Assembly: GCA_017551845.1 (NCBI GenBank)
Contig: JAFZKR010000086.1
Span: 1 to 14,032, forward strand
From: Bacteroidaceae bacterium
GTDB taxonomy: Bacteria; Bacteroidota; Bacteroidia; Bacteroidales; Bacteroidaceae
Length of the DNA: 14,032 nt
Direction of reading: 5' to 3'
The notes below the pieces were generated by a model. It worked only from the letters and a program-made list of their open reading frames with translations. It was not told where the DNA came from and ran no database searches. The translations under genes and the position numbers were made by a program. Positions 6,801 to 14,032 of this stretch are shown here, piece by piece (position 1 is the first letter of the stretch; every line of letters begins with the position of its first letter).

Positions 6801-7670
6801 ATGAGAAAGAGAATTATCCTGATCTGGACACTCTTTGCAGTGTTCCTGACATTGTCGGCACAGACTCCTACTGCGGTTATCAGTCTCTGGCCTGACGGTG
6901 CTCCCACAAGCAACGGACTTACGGGGCCCGAAAGGGATCTGGGCAACCATGTATCAAATGTGACTCAACCTACATTGACGGTATGGGCCGCAGCCGAGCC
7001 TAACGGTCTGGCAGTTCTGGCCTGTCCCGGAGGCGGGTATGTGGATGTATGGAACGGAACTGAAGGCAACAATATGGCCGAATGGTATAACAGTCAGGGC
7101 ATCACTTTAGCTGTACTCAAGTACCGTCTGCCCAACGGTCATTATGAAGTTCCTCTGAATGATGTTCATGAGGCTATGCGCATTCTCAAGTCCGACGCCG
7201 ACAAGTATGGAATTAAGAAAATCGGTGTACAGGGGTGCTCTGCCGGCGGACATCTGGCATCAACAGCTGCTACTCATTTCACAGGCCCTGAGAACCGTCC
7301 GGATTTTCAGATACTCTTCTATCCTGTCATATCCATGGACAAGAGCTTTACCCACATGGGCTCACATCATTATCTGTTAGGTGATGAGGCATCACAGGAG
7401 CTCATTGACCTTTACTCGAATGAGAAACAGGTTACGAAGGAAACCCCTCCTGCATTCATCATGGCAAACTCGGATGACAATGTCGTACCGGTGCGCAACA
7501 GCATAGAGTACTACAATGCGCTTCAGGCTAATGGGGTGCGCTCGGCTCTTCATGTCTATCCCGTAGGAGGTCATGGATGGTGCGCCAACGAGAGGTTCGT
7601 GTATCGTGATCAGTGGATGAGCGATCTCAGACAGTGGCTCGCGCAGATAGCATTACAATTGAACAGATAA
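6801..7670 (+). CDS. Secreted alpha/beta-hydrolase, probable carbohydrate esterase
   Basis: This 289-residue protein has a signal peptide (MRKRIILIW, hydrophobic core, cleavage likely after LSA at residue 20) and is probably periplasmic. It belongs to the esterase/acetyl-xylan-esterase-like alpha/beta-hydrolases that start with SLWPDGAP and occur in Bacteroidota polysaccharide loci. Visible elements are the oxyanion region CPGGGY (75-80), the nucleophile elbow GCSAGGH with Ser147, the acid in SDDNVVP (Asp225 or Asp226), and the base in GGHGW (His258). Removal of acetyl or feruloyl groups from arabinoxylan is a reasonable guess because the gene is divergent from an arabinofuranosidase, but the ester cannot be read from the sequence. 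The start at 6801 is chosen because the promoter lies inside the longer frame and because it exposes a clean signal peptide. The gene converges with the Uup-like gene, leaving a 16-base gap and no clear terminator. Confidence 0.85.
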   Translation: MRKRIILIWTLFAVFLTLSAQTPTAVISLWPDGAPTSNGLTGPERDLGNHVSNVTQPTLTVWAAAEPNGLAVLACPGGGYVDVWNGTEGNNMAEWYNSQGITLAVLKYRLPNGHYEVPLNDVHEAMRILKSDADKYGIKKIGVQGCSAGGHLASTAATHFTGPENRPDFQILFYPVISMDKSFTHMGSHHYLLGDEASQELIDLYSNEKQVTKETPPAFIMANSDDNVVPVRNSIEYYNALQANGVRSALHVYPVGGHGWCANERFVYRDQWMSDLRQWLAQIALQLNR

Positions 7671-7686
7671 CATATTTATTGTAGCT

Positions 7687-9471
7687 TCATGTTTTTTCGC
7701 TGAGTTCAAGCCATCGCATGGTAATGAGGTCAGTGCGTCCGATAATATCACCCACGCGGGTTGATTTGAGCTGAAGCTGGTCATAGGGAAGATTGCCGCT
7801 GTTGAGTTCCTCCTCAATGGCGGCTTTTTCCTGTTCCAACTGCTCCAGTTCGGCTTCAATCTGCTCCATTTCACGCTTCTCCTTGAATGTGAGTTTTGCG
7901 CTGCATGTACTTTGACGTTGGACTTGGCTTGCATCAGGTTGAGGCTTGGCGTTCCGAGTGTTCTGGGACGCACTTTTTTCTTGATCCTCCTTGAGGACTT
8001 TCCACTCCATATAATCACTGTAGGCCGACGGGAAGTCAGTAATATGGCCATTGCCCTCAAAAATCAGAAGGTGCTGGGCAATTTTGTCCATGAAGTAACG
8101 ATCATGGGAAACGGCAATCACACAGCCTTTGAATTGTGCTATGTACTCTTCAAGAACCTGAAGCGTCAGTATATCAAGGTCATTTGTGGGTTCGTCCAGA
8201 ATGAGGAAATTAGGACTTTTCATCAGGATAGTACACAGATAAAGTCGGCGGCGCTCACCTCCGCTCAGCTTGCTGACGTAACTGTACTGGGTTTGTGGAG
8301 TAAAGAGGAATTTCTGAAGAAACTGTCCGGCTGACATGTGGCGTCCGTCATCCAGATCTATATGGTCAGCAATTGCGGTCACCACATCAATCACCCGTGA
8401 GTTCTCCGGGAAAGAGAGACCCTCCTGGGAGTAGTATCCTATCTTGAGTGTGGCACCGCGTTCAATAATACCGTTGTCAGGCTGTTCAATACCTAAAAGA
8501 AGTTTGAGGAAAGTTGATTTGCCTACACCGTTTTTACCAACTATGCCCAGCTTCTCATATCTTGAGAATATGTAGCTGAAATTCTTGAGTATGATTTTGT
8601 CACCAAATGCTTTGTCAAGGTGTTCAATGACGAATATCTTCTTGCCGATGTATGATGCCTTGACATCAAGGACCATGCTGCGTTCATCACGACGGTGCTG
8701 CAGACGTTCTTCCAGCTCATGGAAAGACTCCTTGCGGTAACGTGCCTTGCCTCCCCGGGCGCATGGCATACGACGCATCCAGTCCAGTTCACGACGGTAC
8801 AGGTTCAGGTCATTCTCGCGCTGTGATGCCTCAGTATCAAGACGTTCCTGACGTTTTTCCAGATAGTAACTGTAATTTCCTGAGTAGGAGTAGGCCCGGA
8901 AGTCATCAATCTCGACGATACGGTTGCACACGCGGTCCAGCAGATATCGGTCATGAGTAACCATAAACAGGGTCAATCGGCTTGTCGTCAGGTAGTCTTC
9001 AAGCCATTCGGTCACCTCCACATCCAGGTGGTTCGTGGGTTCATCGAGAATAAGGAAATCGGGCTCCGACATGAGAACCTGCGCCAAGGCTATACGCTTA
9101 ACCTGTCCGCCCGAGAGTTGCCCGACCGGTTTGTCAAAATCAGCCACTCCGAGTTTGGTAAGCAACTGGCGGGCTTTCAGCTGCAGTTCCCCGTCTGTAG
9201 AGCTGCAGCACGCATCCAGTACGTTCAAGTCCTTCGGAAACTGCGGAGTCTGCACGAGATAAGCGGTCTTGATGTCACGGCGGAATGTAATGGAACCGCT
9301 ACGATAATCTGCATTGCCTGCAATAACATCGAGCAAAGTGCTCTTGCCTTGTCCGTTACGAGCAATTAGGCCCACCTTTTCACCTTGGTTTATGTTGAGT
9401 GACAGATCATCAAAAATTATTCTGTCGCCGAACGATTTGCAGAGTCCGTCTATCTGAAGTATGCTCTCCAT
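7687..9471 (-). CDS. ABC-F family ATPase, Uup-like
   Basis: This 594-residue soluble protein has two ABC ATPase domains and no membrane segments, the hallmark of ABC-F proteins that act on the ribosome. Domain 1 has a P-loop ending NGQGKST (39-45; the first Gly of the usual GxxxxGK is Ala37), LSGGQ (119-123), LILDEPTNHLD (140-150) and the switch His173. A charged helical linker follows (about 203-262). Domain 2 has GKNGVGKST (312-320), LSGGE (402-406), LILDEPTNDLD (423-433) and His456. Residues 525-560 form a C-terminal charged coiled coil, as in Uup, whose C-terminal domain binds DNA or RNA in E. coli. It is the last gene of a three-gene operon and begins 17 bases after the aroQ stop. Uup is favoured over antibiotic-resistance ABC-F proteins because of the C-terminal coiled coil and housekeeping context. 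Confidence 0.88.
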   Translation of the reverse strand: MESILQIDGLCKSFGDRIIFDDLSLNINQGEKVGLIARNGQGKSTLLDVIAGNADYRSGSITFRRDIKTAYLVQTPQFPKDLNVLDACCSSTDGELQLKARQLLTKLGVADFDKPVGQLSGGQVKRIALAQVLMSEPDFLILDEPTNHLDVEVTEWLEDYLTTSRLTLFMVTHDRYLLDRVCNRIVEIDDFRAYSYSGNYSYYLEKRQERLDTEASQRENDLNLYRRELDWMRRMPCARGGKARYRKESFHELEERLQHRRDERSMVLDVKASYIGKKIFVIEHLDKAFGDKIILKNFSYIFSRYEKLGIVGKNGVGKSTFLKLLLGIEQPDNGIIERGATLKIGYYSQEGLSFPENSRVIDVVTAIADHIDLDDGRHMSAGQFLQKFLFTPQTQYSYVSKLSGGERRRLYLCTILMKSPNFLILDEPTNDLDILTLQVLEEYIAQFKGCVIAVSHDRYFMDKIAQHLLIFEGNGHITDFPSAYSDYMEWKVLKEDQEKSASQNTRNAKPQPDASQVQRQSTCSAKLTFKEKREMEQIEAELEQLEQEKAAIEEELNSGNLPYDQLQLKSTRVGDIIGRTDLITMRWLELSEKT

Positions 9472-9488
9472 ACCTTCGGATTATTATT

Positions 9489-9926
9489 TCAATCACAGAG
9501 GAACGATGAGAGGAATTCGAGCGCCTCAGCGTATCCGTCAAATCCTTTGCCTTTTATCGTTTTGAGGGCATAATGCGATACGTATGATATGCGGCGGAAC
9601 TCCTCACGGCTGTCAATGTCGCTCAGATGAACCTCGACAGTGGGGAGGCCTACTGCTTTAAGGGCATCAAGAATGGCCACGCTGGTGTGAGTGTAGGCAG
9701 CCGGATTGATGATTATTGCATTGTACTCACCATAGGCCTGTTGAATGCGGTCCACTATAGCTCCTTCATGGTTGGACTGGAAAAAATCGGTTTCCAATCC
9801 AAGCGTACCGGCCTTTTCCTGTATGAAAGACAGGAGTGATGCATAGCTATTCGTCCCGTATATATCAGGTTCTCTTGTCCCGAGTATATTAAGGTTGGGG
9901 CCGTTAATTACGAGTATTTTTTTCAT
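9489..9926 (-). CDS. aroQ: Type II 3-dehydroquinate dehydratase
   Basis: This 145-residue cytoplasmic enzyme catalyses the third step of the shikimate pathway, 3-dehydroquinate to 3-dehydroshikimate. The family signature is complete: INGPNLNILGTREPDIYG (7-24) with the catalytic Arg18 and Tyr23, QSNHEGAIVD (50-59), INPAAYTHTS (73-82) with Asn74 and His80, VEVHLSDI (97-104) with Glu98 and His100, and REEFRRISYVS (107-117) with Arg111. The length is typical; the active form is a dodecamer in known members. The gene is in the middle of an operon, 12 bases after the acetyltransferase gene and 17 before the Uup-like gene. Confidence 0.96.
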   Translation of the reverse strand: MKKILVINGPNLNILGTREPDIYGTNSYASLLSFIQEKAGTLGLETDFFQSNHEGAIVDRIQQAYGEYNAIIINPAAYTHTSVAILDALKAVGLPTVEVHLSDIDSREEFRRISYVSHYALKTIKGKGFDGYAEALEFLSSFLCD

Positions 9927-9938
9927 ATTGCTGAATGT

Positions 9939-11060
9939 TCAGTGTATCTGGTATGTCCAGCAGCGGCGGCGACGGTGTGTAAAATGCTCAAAGTGTTTCC
10001 ATATATTCTGTACATTGGCATTGTCTTCAAGCATGGGGCCCGTTTGGCAGTCTATGCCTCCGTGTGACTGGATTGCCTTGATGCCGTCGCGAAGTATTAT
10101 GCACTCCACACCTTTCTTCTGGTCCTCTGGCCGTACTCCTATCATATAGAAATCTATGTGGCGGTGGTCATTCAGGTCGCTAAGCACCTTGAGAGTGGAT
10201 ATTAATCCAAGTTTGCCATGGCTACTGCGTATTCCACGGCTTATGGAGGGTGCTATGAATCCGAAACCTACCAGTTCACCCATGTTATTCTGAACCATGA
10301 GAGAATATTCAGGACGGCCAACCAGCATGATAAGGTGTTCCATGTTCTCAATCTGTTTATCTGAAAGAGGCACTACCCCGTGTAGCTTGGCGAAAGCTGT
10401 GTTTATTATTTCCATAGCTTTACGGATATAGGGACGCACCTCCTTCATGCTCTTGAATTTCTTGATTGTGTAGCCGTAACGTTTTTCGGATATGGAGGCT
10501 ATCATATCCATCTTTTCGGGAACTTTGTCAGGAACAATGACTTTGGTTTCGGTCCAGTCCCATTTCTTTGTAAGCCCCAGATGTTTCATGTGGGCTATGT
10601 AATATGGATAGTTATACAACGTGATGTACATGTCGAGCTGATCAAACCCCTCAACAAGCATACCCTGCTTGTCCAGGTTGGAGAATCCCAAAGGCCCCAC
10701 CACCTCGGTCATCCCAAGTTCTTTGGCCCATTCCGTTACTGTATTGAACAGTTCTTTCGATACCTCAAAATCATCGATGAAGTCAAAGCGGGTGAACCTT
10801 AACTGCCGGACATTGTCTTTTTCGTTGGCAGCATGGTTCAGTATGGCACCTATGCGTCCTACGACCTTACTGTCACGGTATGCTAGCCATAATCGGCTTT
10901 CGGCATAGCTGTACGCCCCGTTCTTGCGTGGATTGAAGGTGTCCATCTCATCACGTATCAAGACGGGAACATAATACTCACACTCCCGGTACAGTTCAAT
11001 GGGGAACCTGAACAGGCGTTTCTTCTCCCTCTCGGTCAAGACCTCCTTTATTTCAATCAT
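9939..11060 (-). CDS. GNAT-superfamily N-acetyltransferase, YghO-like
   Basis: This 373-residue soluble protein resembles the YghO-type proteins common in Bacteroidota, which have two GNAT-like halves. Residues about 53-75 (SRLWLAYRDSKVVGRIGAIL) form the first beta-hairpin of a GNAT domain; VGPLGFSNLDKQGMLVEGFD (121-140) is a characteristic family block; residues 253-275 give another acyltransferase strand pair (LMVQNNMGELVGFGF), and IGVRPEDQKKGVE (307-319) resembles the acetyl-CoA pyrophosphate loop. The C-terminus is strongly basic (HRRRRCW). The acceptor substrate is unknown. It is the first gene of the operon with aroQ and the Uup-like gene. Confidence 0.75.
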   Translation of the reverse strand: MIEIKEVLTEREKKRLFRFPIELYRECEYYVPVLIRDEMDTFNPRKNGAYSYAESRLWLAYRDSKVVGRIGAILNHAANEKDNVRQLRFTRFDFIDDFEVSKELFNTVTEWAKELGMTEVVGPLGFSNLDKQGMLVEGFDQLDMYITLYNYPYYIAHMKHLGLTKKWDWTETKVIVPDKVPEKMDMIASISEKRYGYTIKKFKSMKEVRPYIRKAMEIINTAFAKLHGVVPLSDKQIENMEHLIMLVGRPEYSLMVQNNMGELVGFGFIAPSISRGIRSSHGKLGLISTLKVLSDLNDHRHIDFYMIGVRPEDQKKGVECIILRDGIKAIQSHGGIDCQTGPMLEDNANVQNIWKHFEHFTHRRRRCWTYQIH

Positions 11061-11079
11061 GTCAGTCAGATAGTTGCGG

Positions 11080-11087
11080 CAAAAATA
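11080..11087 (-). promoter_or_regulatory. -7 box for the acetyltransferase-aroQ-Uup operon
   Basis: On the minus strand TATTTTTG is a full match to TAnnTTTG, 19 bases before the ATG at 11060. A good -33 element is not seen at the expected distance. Confidence 0.45.
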
Positions 11088-11195
11088 CTCATTTATTCCC
11101 GTATTGACCCATCTATTTATAAAAAGGTGTTCCTGACAATCGGATTGTTGCTCATTTTATCCAAAAAATAATAACGCAGGTCTTTATTTTTTTCA

Positions 11196-11227
11196 TTTGT
11201 TTTTTTCCATTTGTTATTTTATCTTCG
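11196..11227 (+). promoter_or_regulatory. Promoter of ettA (-33 TTTG, -7 TATCTTCG)
   Basis: TTTG at 11196-11199 and TATCTTCG at 11220-11227 are separated by 20 bases, the consensus spacing for Bacteroides promoters, with one mismatch in the -7 box. The predicted start near 11233 leaves a leader of about 20 bases before the ATG at 11252. Confidence 0.55.
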
Positions 11228-11251
11228 TAATCGGTTTTTCATATAAAAGAT

Positions 11252-12946
11252 ATGGCACAGACAACAGTTGACGACAAGAAGATTATATTCTCGATGGTGG
11301 GCGTGAGCAAGGCCTTCCAGAACAACAAACAGGTACTTAAGGATATATACCTTTCATTCTTTTACGGCGCCAAGATAGGTATCATAGGTCTTAACGGTTC
11401 AGGTAAATCAACGCTACTCAAGATAATTGCAGGCATTGAAAAGAGCTTTCAGGGACAGGTGGTGTTCAGTCCCGGTTACAGCGTGGGTTATCTGCCGCAG
11501 GAACCGCAGCTTGATCCGGACAAGACGGTCAAGGAAATAGTGATGGAGGGCGTGCAGCAGATTTATGATACCCTTAAGGAGTACGATGAGGTTAATCATA
11601 AGTTTGAACTCCCGGAATATTATGAGGATCAGGACAAAATGGATGCGCTCATGGCCCGTCAGGCCGAACTTCAGGATATGATTGATGCTACTGATGCCTG
11701 GAACATCGACAACCGTTTGGAGCAGGCGATGGATGCTCTGCGCTGTCCCCCTGAGGACCAGAAGGCCGGTGTGCTGTCCGGTGGTGAGCGCCGCCGCGTG
11801 GCCTTGTGCCGTCTGCTCTTGCAGCAGCCTGATATCCTGCTGCTTGATGAGCCCACCAACCATCTGGATGCCGAAAGTATTCAGTGGCTTGAGCAGCACT
11901 TGAACCAATATGCAGGTACCGTTATTGCCGTTACTCACGATAGATATTTCCTTGATAACGTAGCCGGTTGGATACTGGAACTGGACCGCGGCGAGGGTAT
12001 TCCATGGAAGGGTAACTATACCGGATGGCTGGAGCAGAAATCACAGCGTCTGGCAATGGAGGAGAAGCAGGCATCCAAGCGTCGCAAGACCCTGGAACGT
12101 GAGCTGGAGTGGGTGCGTATGGCTCCCAAGGCTCGTCAGGCCAAGGGTAAGGCCCGTCTTAACTCGTATGACAAGCTGATGAATGAGGACGTTAAGGCTA
12201 AGGAGGAGAAACTGGAGATATTTATCCCCAATGGTCCGCGTCTGGGCAATAAGGTTATAGAGGCTCATAACGTTGCAAAAGCCTTTGGAGATAAACTGCT
12301 GTTCGATGACCTGAACTTCTCACTGCCGCCAAACGGCATTGTAGGCGTGATAGGCCCTAACGGTGCGGGTAAGACCACACTGTTCCGCCTCATAATGGGA
12401 CTTGAGAAGGTTGACAAGGGTTCATTTGAGATAGGTGAGACCGTAAAGATTGCATACGTTGACCAGCAGCATAAGGATATAGACCCGGAGAAGAGCGTTT
12501 ATCAGGTGGTTAGTGGTGGTAATGAACTGATCCGCATGGGCGGCCGCGACATCAATGCCCGTGCTTATCTGGGCCGGTTCAATTTTTCCGGTGCTGACCA
12601 GGAGAAGAAATGCGGCGTGCTGTCAGGTGGTGAGCGAAACCGCTTGCAACTGGCAATGGCGCTCAAGGAGGAGGGTAATGTCCTGTTGCTTGATGAGCCT
12701 ACCAATGATATTGACGTTAATACACTGCGTGCTCTTGAGGAGGGCCTGGATGATTTTGCAGGCTGCGCTGTTGTTGTCAGTCACGACCGCTGGTTCCTGG
12801 ACCGCATCTGTACTCATATCCTGAGTTTTGAAGGAGACTCCAAGGTGGTCTTCTACGAGGGCTCCTACAGCGACTATGAGGACTACAAAATCAAACAGCT
12901 TGGCTATCAGGAACCCAAGCGCATCCACTACCGCAAACTACAATAA
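11252..12946 (+). CDS. ettA: Energy-dependent translational throttle protein EttA (ABC-F)
   Basis: This 564-residue cytoplasmic protein has two ABC ATPase domains and is close to the usual length of EttA (about 555). EttA binds the ribosomal E site and gates the first elongation step according to ATP/ADP state. Domain 1 shows GLNGSGKST (46-54), LSGGERRRVALCRLLL (175-190), LLLDEPTNHLD (196-206) and His229. The arm insertion specific to EttA lies between Walker A and the signature, with the tract about 95-155. The linker contains WVRMAPKARQAKGKARL (287-303), typical of the group. Domain 2 shows GPNGAGKTT (368-376), LSGGERNRLQLAMA (457-470), LLLDEPTNDID (478-488) and His511. The C-terminus YEGSYSDYEDYK is also family-like. 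The gene is single, with its own promoter and an intrinsic terminator. Confidence 0.94.
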   Translation: MAQTTVDDKKIIFSMVGVSKAFQNNKQVLKDIYLSFFYGAKIGIIGLNGSGKSTLLKIIAGIEKSFQGQVVFSPGYSVGYLPQEPQLDPDKTVKEIVMEGVQQIYDTLKEYDEVNHKFELPEYYEDQDKMDALMARQAELQDMIDATDAWNIDNRLEQAMDALRCPPEDQKAGVLSGGERRRVALCRLLLQQPDILLLDEPTNHLDAESIQWLEQHLNQYAGTVIAVTHDRYFLDNVAGWILELDRGEGIPWKGNYTGWLEQKSQRLAMEEKQASKRRKTLERELEWVRMAPKARQAKGKARLNSYDKLMNEDVKAKEEKLEIFIPNGPRLGNKVIEAHNVAKAFGDKLLFDDLNFSLPPNGIVGVIGPNGAGKTTLFRLIMGLEKVDKGSFEIGETVKIAYVDQQHKDIDPEKSVYQVVSGGNELIRMGGRDINARAYLGRFNFSGADQEKKCGVLSGGERNRLQLAMALKEEGNVLLLDEPTNDIDVNTLRALEEGLDDFAGCAVVVSHDRWFLDRICTHILSFEGDSKVVFYEGSYSDYEDYKIKQLGYQEPKRIHYRKLQ

Positions 12947-12949
12947 AAG

Positions 12950-12983
12950 AAAATCGGGGAACCCGTAAGGATTCCCTGATTTT
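12950..12983 (+). terminator. Intrinsic terminator after ettA
   Basis: AAAATCGGGGAACC and GGATTCCCTGATTTT form an imperfect stem around a short CGTAA loop, beginning 4 bases after the ettA stop and ending in a run of T. The flanking A and T runs make it able to work in both directions. Confidence 0.8.
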
Positions 12984-12985
12984 CA

Positions 12986-13240
12986 ACGTGTTAAGGCACG
13001 CGCCAAACTCCAGGAAACAGAACGCATGTTCACTATTTCTTTCTCAACCACACGTTCATCTACATCAATGCTATCGCGCAAACCTATCTCCTCTACATTG
13101 ATAAAATCAAGCAAGTATGAGTCTTTAAACATCACCACAGCTTTTTTCATCATTGCGGAGTTTGAGATTGTCTGGTGTAAATTGCTTGGCATATGTTGCT
13201 GATTATTGTAGGAATCAGCCTTGATTATCTGTTTTAACGA
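12986..13240 (-). pseudogene. Remnant of a DUF1016 (YhcG-type) PDDEXK nuclease gene
   Basis: The minus strand encodes part of a DUF1016 nuclease, a family found near restriction systems and mobile DNA. The recognisable piece includes PSNL, MMKKAVVMFKDSYLLDFI, VEEIGLRDSIDVDERVVEK and EIVN, typical of the middle of the protein. At about 13016-13022 the frame shifts: FLEFGA, which continues the expected family sequence, is encoded in a different frame at about 12999-13016, while the original frame runs to a stop at 12983. The catalytic C-terminal half is missing, and the homologous frame is closed upstream by a TGA near 13242. The longest open piece begins with the ATG at 13190-13192. It cannot make an active nuclease. 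Family assignment is from memory of the motif pattern. Confidence 0.6.
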
Positions 13241-13242
13241 AT

Positions 13243-13344
13243 CTATTCAAAGCGCCAGTACCCCAAACGCCCTTGCGCGTATGCTGGGAAACGATTAGCC
13301 AGATGAAACCTACCATTGTACTTTTTTGTGTCTGGGTTACCTGA
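13243..13344 (-). other. Unassigned stretch with in-frame extension behind the ATPase stop
   Basis: Immediately after the TAA stop of the DUF4143 ATPase gene, the same minus-strand frame stays open for 33 codons to a TAG at 13243-13245. The reading has protein-like composition (NPDTKKYNGRFHL, then AYAQGRLGYWRFE). It has no start codon of its own. It could be the former C-terminal end of the ATPase or of the deleted DUF1016 gene, or a chance open frame. No RNA gene was recognised in it. Confidence 0.3.
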
Positions 13345-14032
13345 TTACTCCAGGCTCCACTCATATACAGGCTGGATTTTTATCTTATAGCCGCCTCGCT
13401 CTATTTCTTCACTTTCATGGTCAGTTAGCAATAAGAGATTTGAGCACTTTGTTTGGCGGGCGGCAAGCAGAAGTCCGTTGATTTTACGCTTGCGGGTATT
13501 ATCAGCCGAAATATCATAGGAAACCTGTATGCACTGTTGGACCTTATTTCCCTTGTAGACGACAAAGTCACATTCACCAGAGCGGTCATTGAGATAATAG
13601 ACGTCAAATCCTTGCATCTTGCATGTACGGATTAGATGTACTGCTACAATGGTCTCAAGGCGATGGCCAAGATTATCGCCGGCGAAGGCGTTATCACGTT
13701 GGTCCATCATGGCAACATCGACAGCATAGACCTTTTCCTGAACGAAACGCTGCTTACTTTTTTGCGAATATTTCTGTATGCCCAGGAGCATATAAGCCTG
13801 CTTGAGATAACCTATGTAGTTCTTGGCGGTATGTTCTGACTTGAAATGAAAGAGGTCTGCCAGATCTGTTGTAACTACGATTGTAGGAGAAACATTGAGC
13901 AGATGGTGAGCCAATTGTTCAAACGCTGCTTTATAAGTGATTTTGAAGCGTTGTTCTATGTCACGCTTAAGTATGTGATCCACGAGCGTTCCAACGTAAC
14001 TTTTATTGTCCTCTATTACCAGTAGTTCAGGA
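13345..14032 (-). CDS. DUF4143 domain ATPase, C-terminal part (5' end outside the window)
   Basis: The frame is open from the right edge to the stop at 13345, so the gene is partial: about 228 codons of an expected 380-400. A GTG at 13983 is an internal codon, not a start, because the upstream reading (VIEDNKSYVGTLVDHILKRD) is family-like. This is the C-terminal half of an AAA ATPase with a DUF4143 domain: a winged-helix-like region (about 13700-13900, TIVVTTDLADLF, SEHTAKNYIGYL, AYMLLGIQKY), then DNLGHRLETIVAVHL, and a nuclease-fold-like end with RSGECDFVVYKGNK and IQVSYDI, matching the D/E-X-D plus IQV pattern seen in this domain. Such ATPases are common accessory genes in Bacteroidota; their role is poorly known. 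The P-loop half lies outside the window. Confidence 0.8.
   Translation of the reverse strand, partial: PELLVIEDNKSYVGTLVDHILKRDIEQRFKITYKAAFEQLAHHLLNVSPTIVVTTDLADLFHFKSEHTAKNYIGYLKQAYMLLGIQKYSQKSKQRFVQEKVYAVDVAMMDQRDNAFAGDNLGHRLETIVAVHLIRTCKMQGFDVYYLNDRSGECDFVVYKGNKVQQCIQVSYDISADNTRKRKINGLLLAARQTKCSNLLLLTDHESEEIERGGYKIKIQPVYEWSLE

Noticed and set aside
6668..6946. Minus-strand frame upstream of the arabinofuranosidase (92 codons)
   Set aside because: It runs antisense through the esterase signal peptide and promoter and has no family features.
13218..13316. Short minus-strand frame of 33 codons starting MVGFIWLIV
   Set aside because: It overlaps the other open frame in the same stretch, has no promoter or family match, and is likely chance.

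Overview
The window looks like chromosomal DNA from a member of the Bacteroidota (Bacteroides/Prevotella-like). The evidence is the promoter style (several -7 boxes of the TAnnTTTG type, two with a TTTG about 18-20 bases upstream, and few Shine-Dalgarno sequences) and the gene content: cytidylate kinase-like protein, YghO-type acetyltransferase, AroQ, Uup-like and EttA ABC-F proteins, a VKOR-thioredoxin fusion and a DUF4143 ATPase. This is inference from style and families, not from a database match. No rRNA, tRNA, CRISPR array or intact insertion sequence was seen.

Layout. Bases 1-2135 hold a cytidylate kinase-like gene (+), a hotdog thioesterase gene (-) and a LacX-type aldose 1-epimerase gene (+). 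The thioesterase is bracketed by an imperfect inverted copy of its own first 17 codons, which sits directly behind the kinase gene. Bases 2162-7670 form a small carbohydrate-degradation locus. A secreted GH54 alpha-L-arabinofuranosidase of 1110 residues and, 9 bases downstream, a VKOR-thioredoxin disulfide-forming enzyme make a two-gene operon on the minus strand. A secreted alpha/beta-hydrolase (esterase) is transcribed divergently from the same intergenic region. Bases 7687-11060 are a minus-strand housekeeping operon: GNAT acetyltransferase, then aroQ, then an Uup-like ABC-F ATPase. ettA (11252-12946, +) is divergent from it and ends in an intrinsic terminator. From 12984 to the right edge the DNA is accessory in character: a frameshifted, truncated DUF1016 nuclease remnant, a short unexplained stretch, and the C-terminal part of a DUF4143 ATPase that runs off the window.

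Most interesting point. All eight cysteines of the mature arabinofuranosidase fall in its GH54 catalytic domain in disulfide-like pairs, including the vicinal CC seen in fungal GH54 enzymes. The only gene co-transcribed with it encodes a membrane disulfide-bond generator. This suggests an oxidative-folding enzyme dedicated to one secreted glycosidase. In addition, the C-terminal half of the arabinofuranosidase appears to be a lamin-tail domain whose loops are interrupted by repeated modules and Gly-rich linkers, an unusual architecture.
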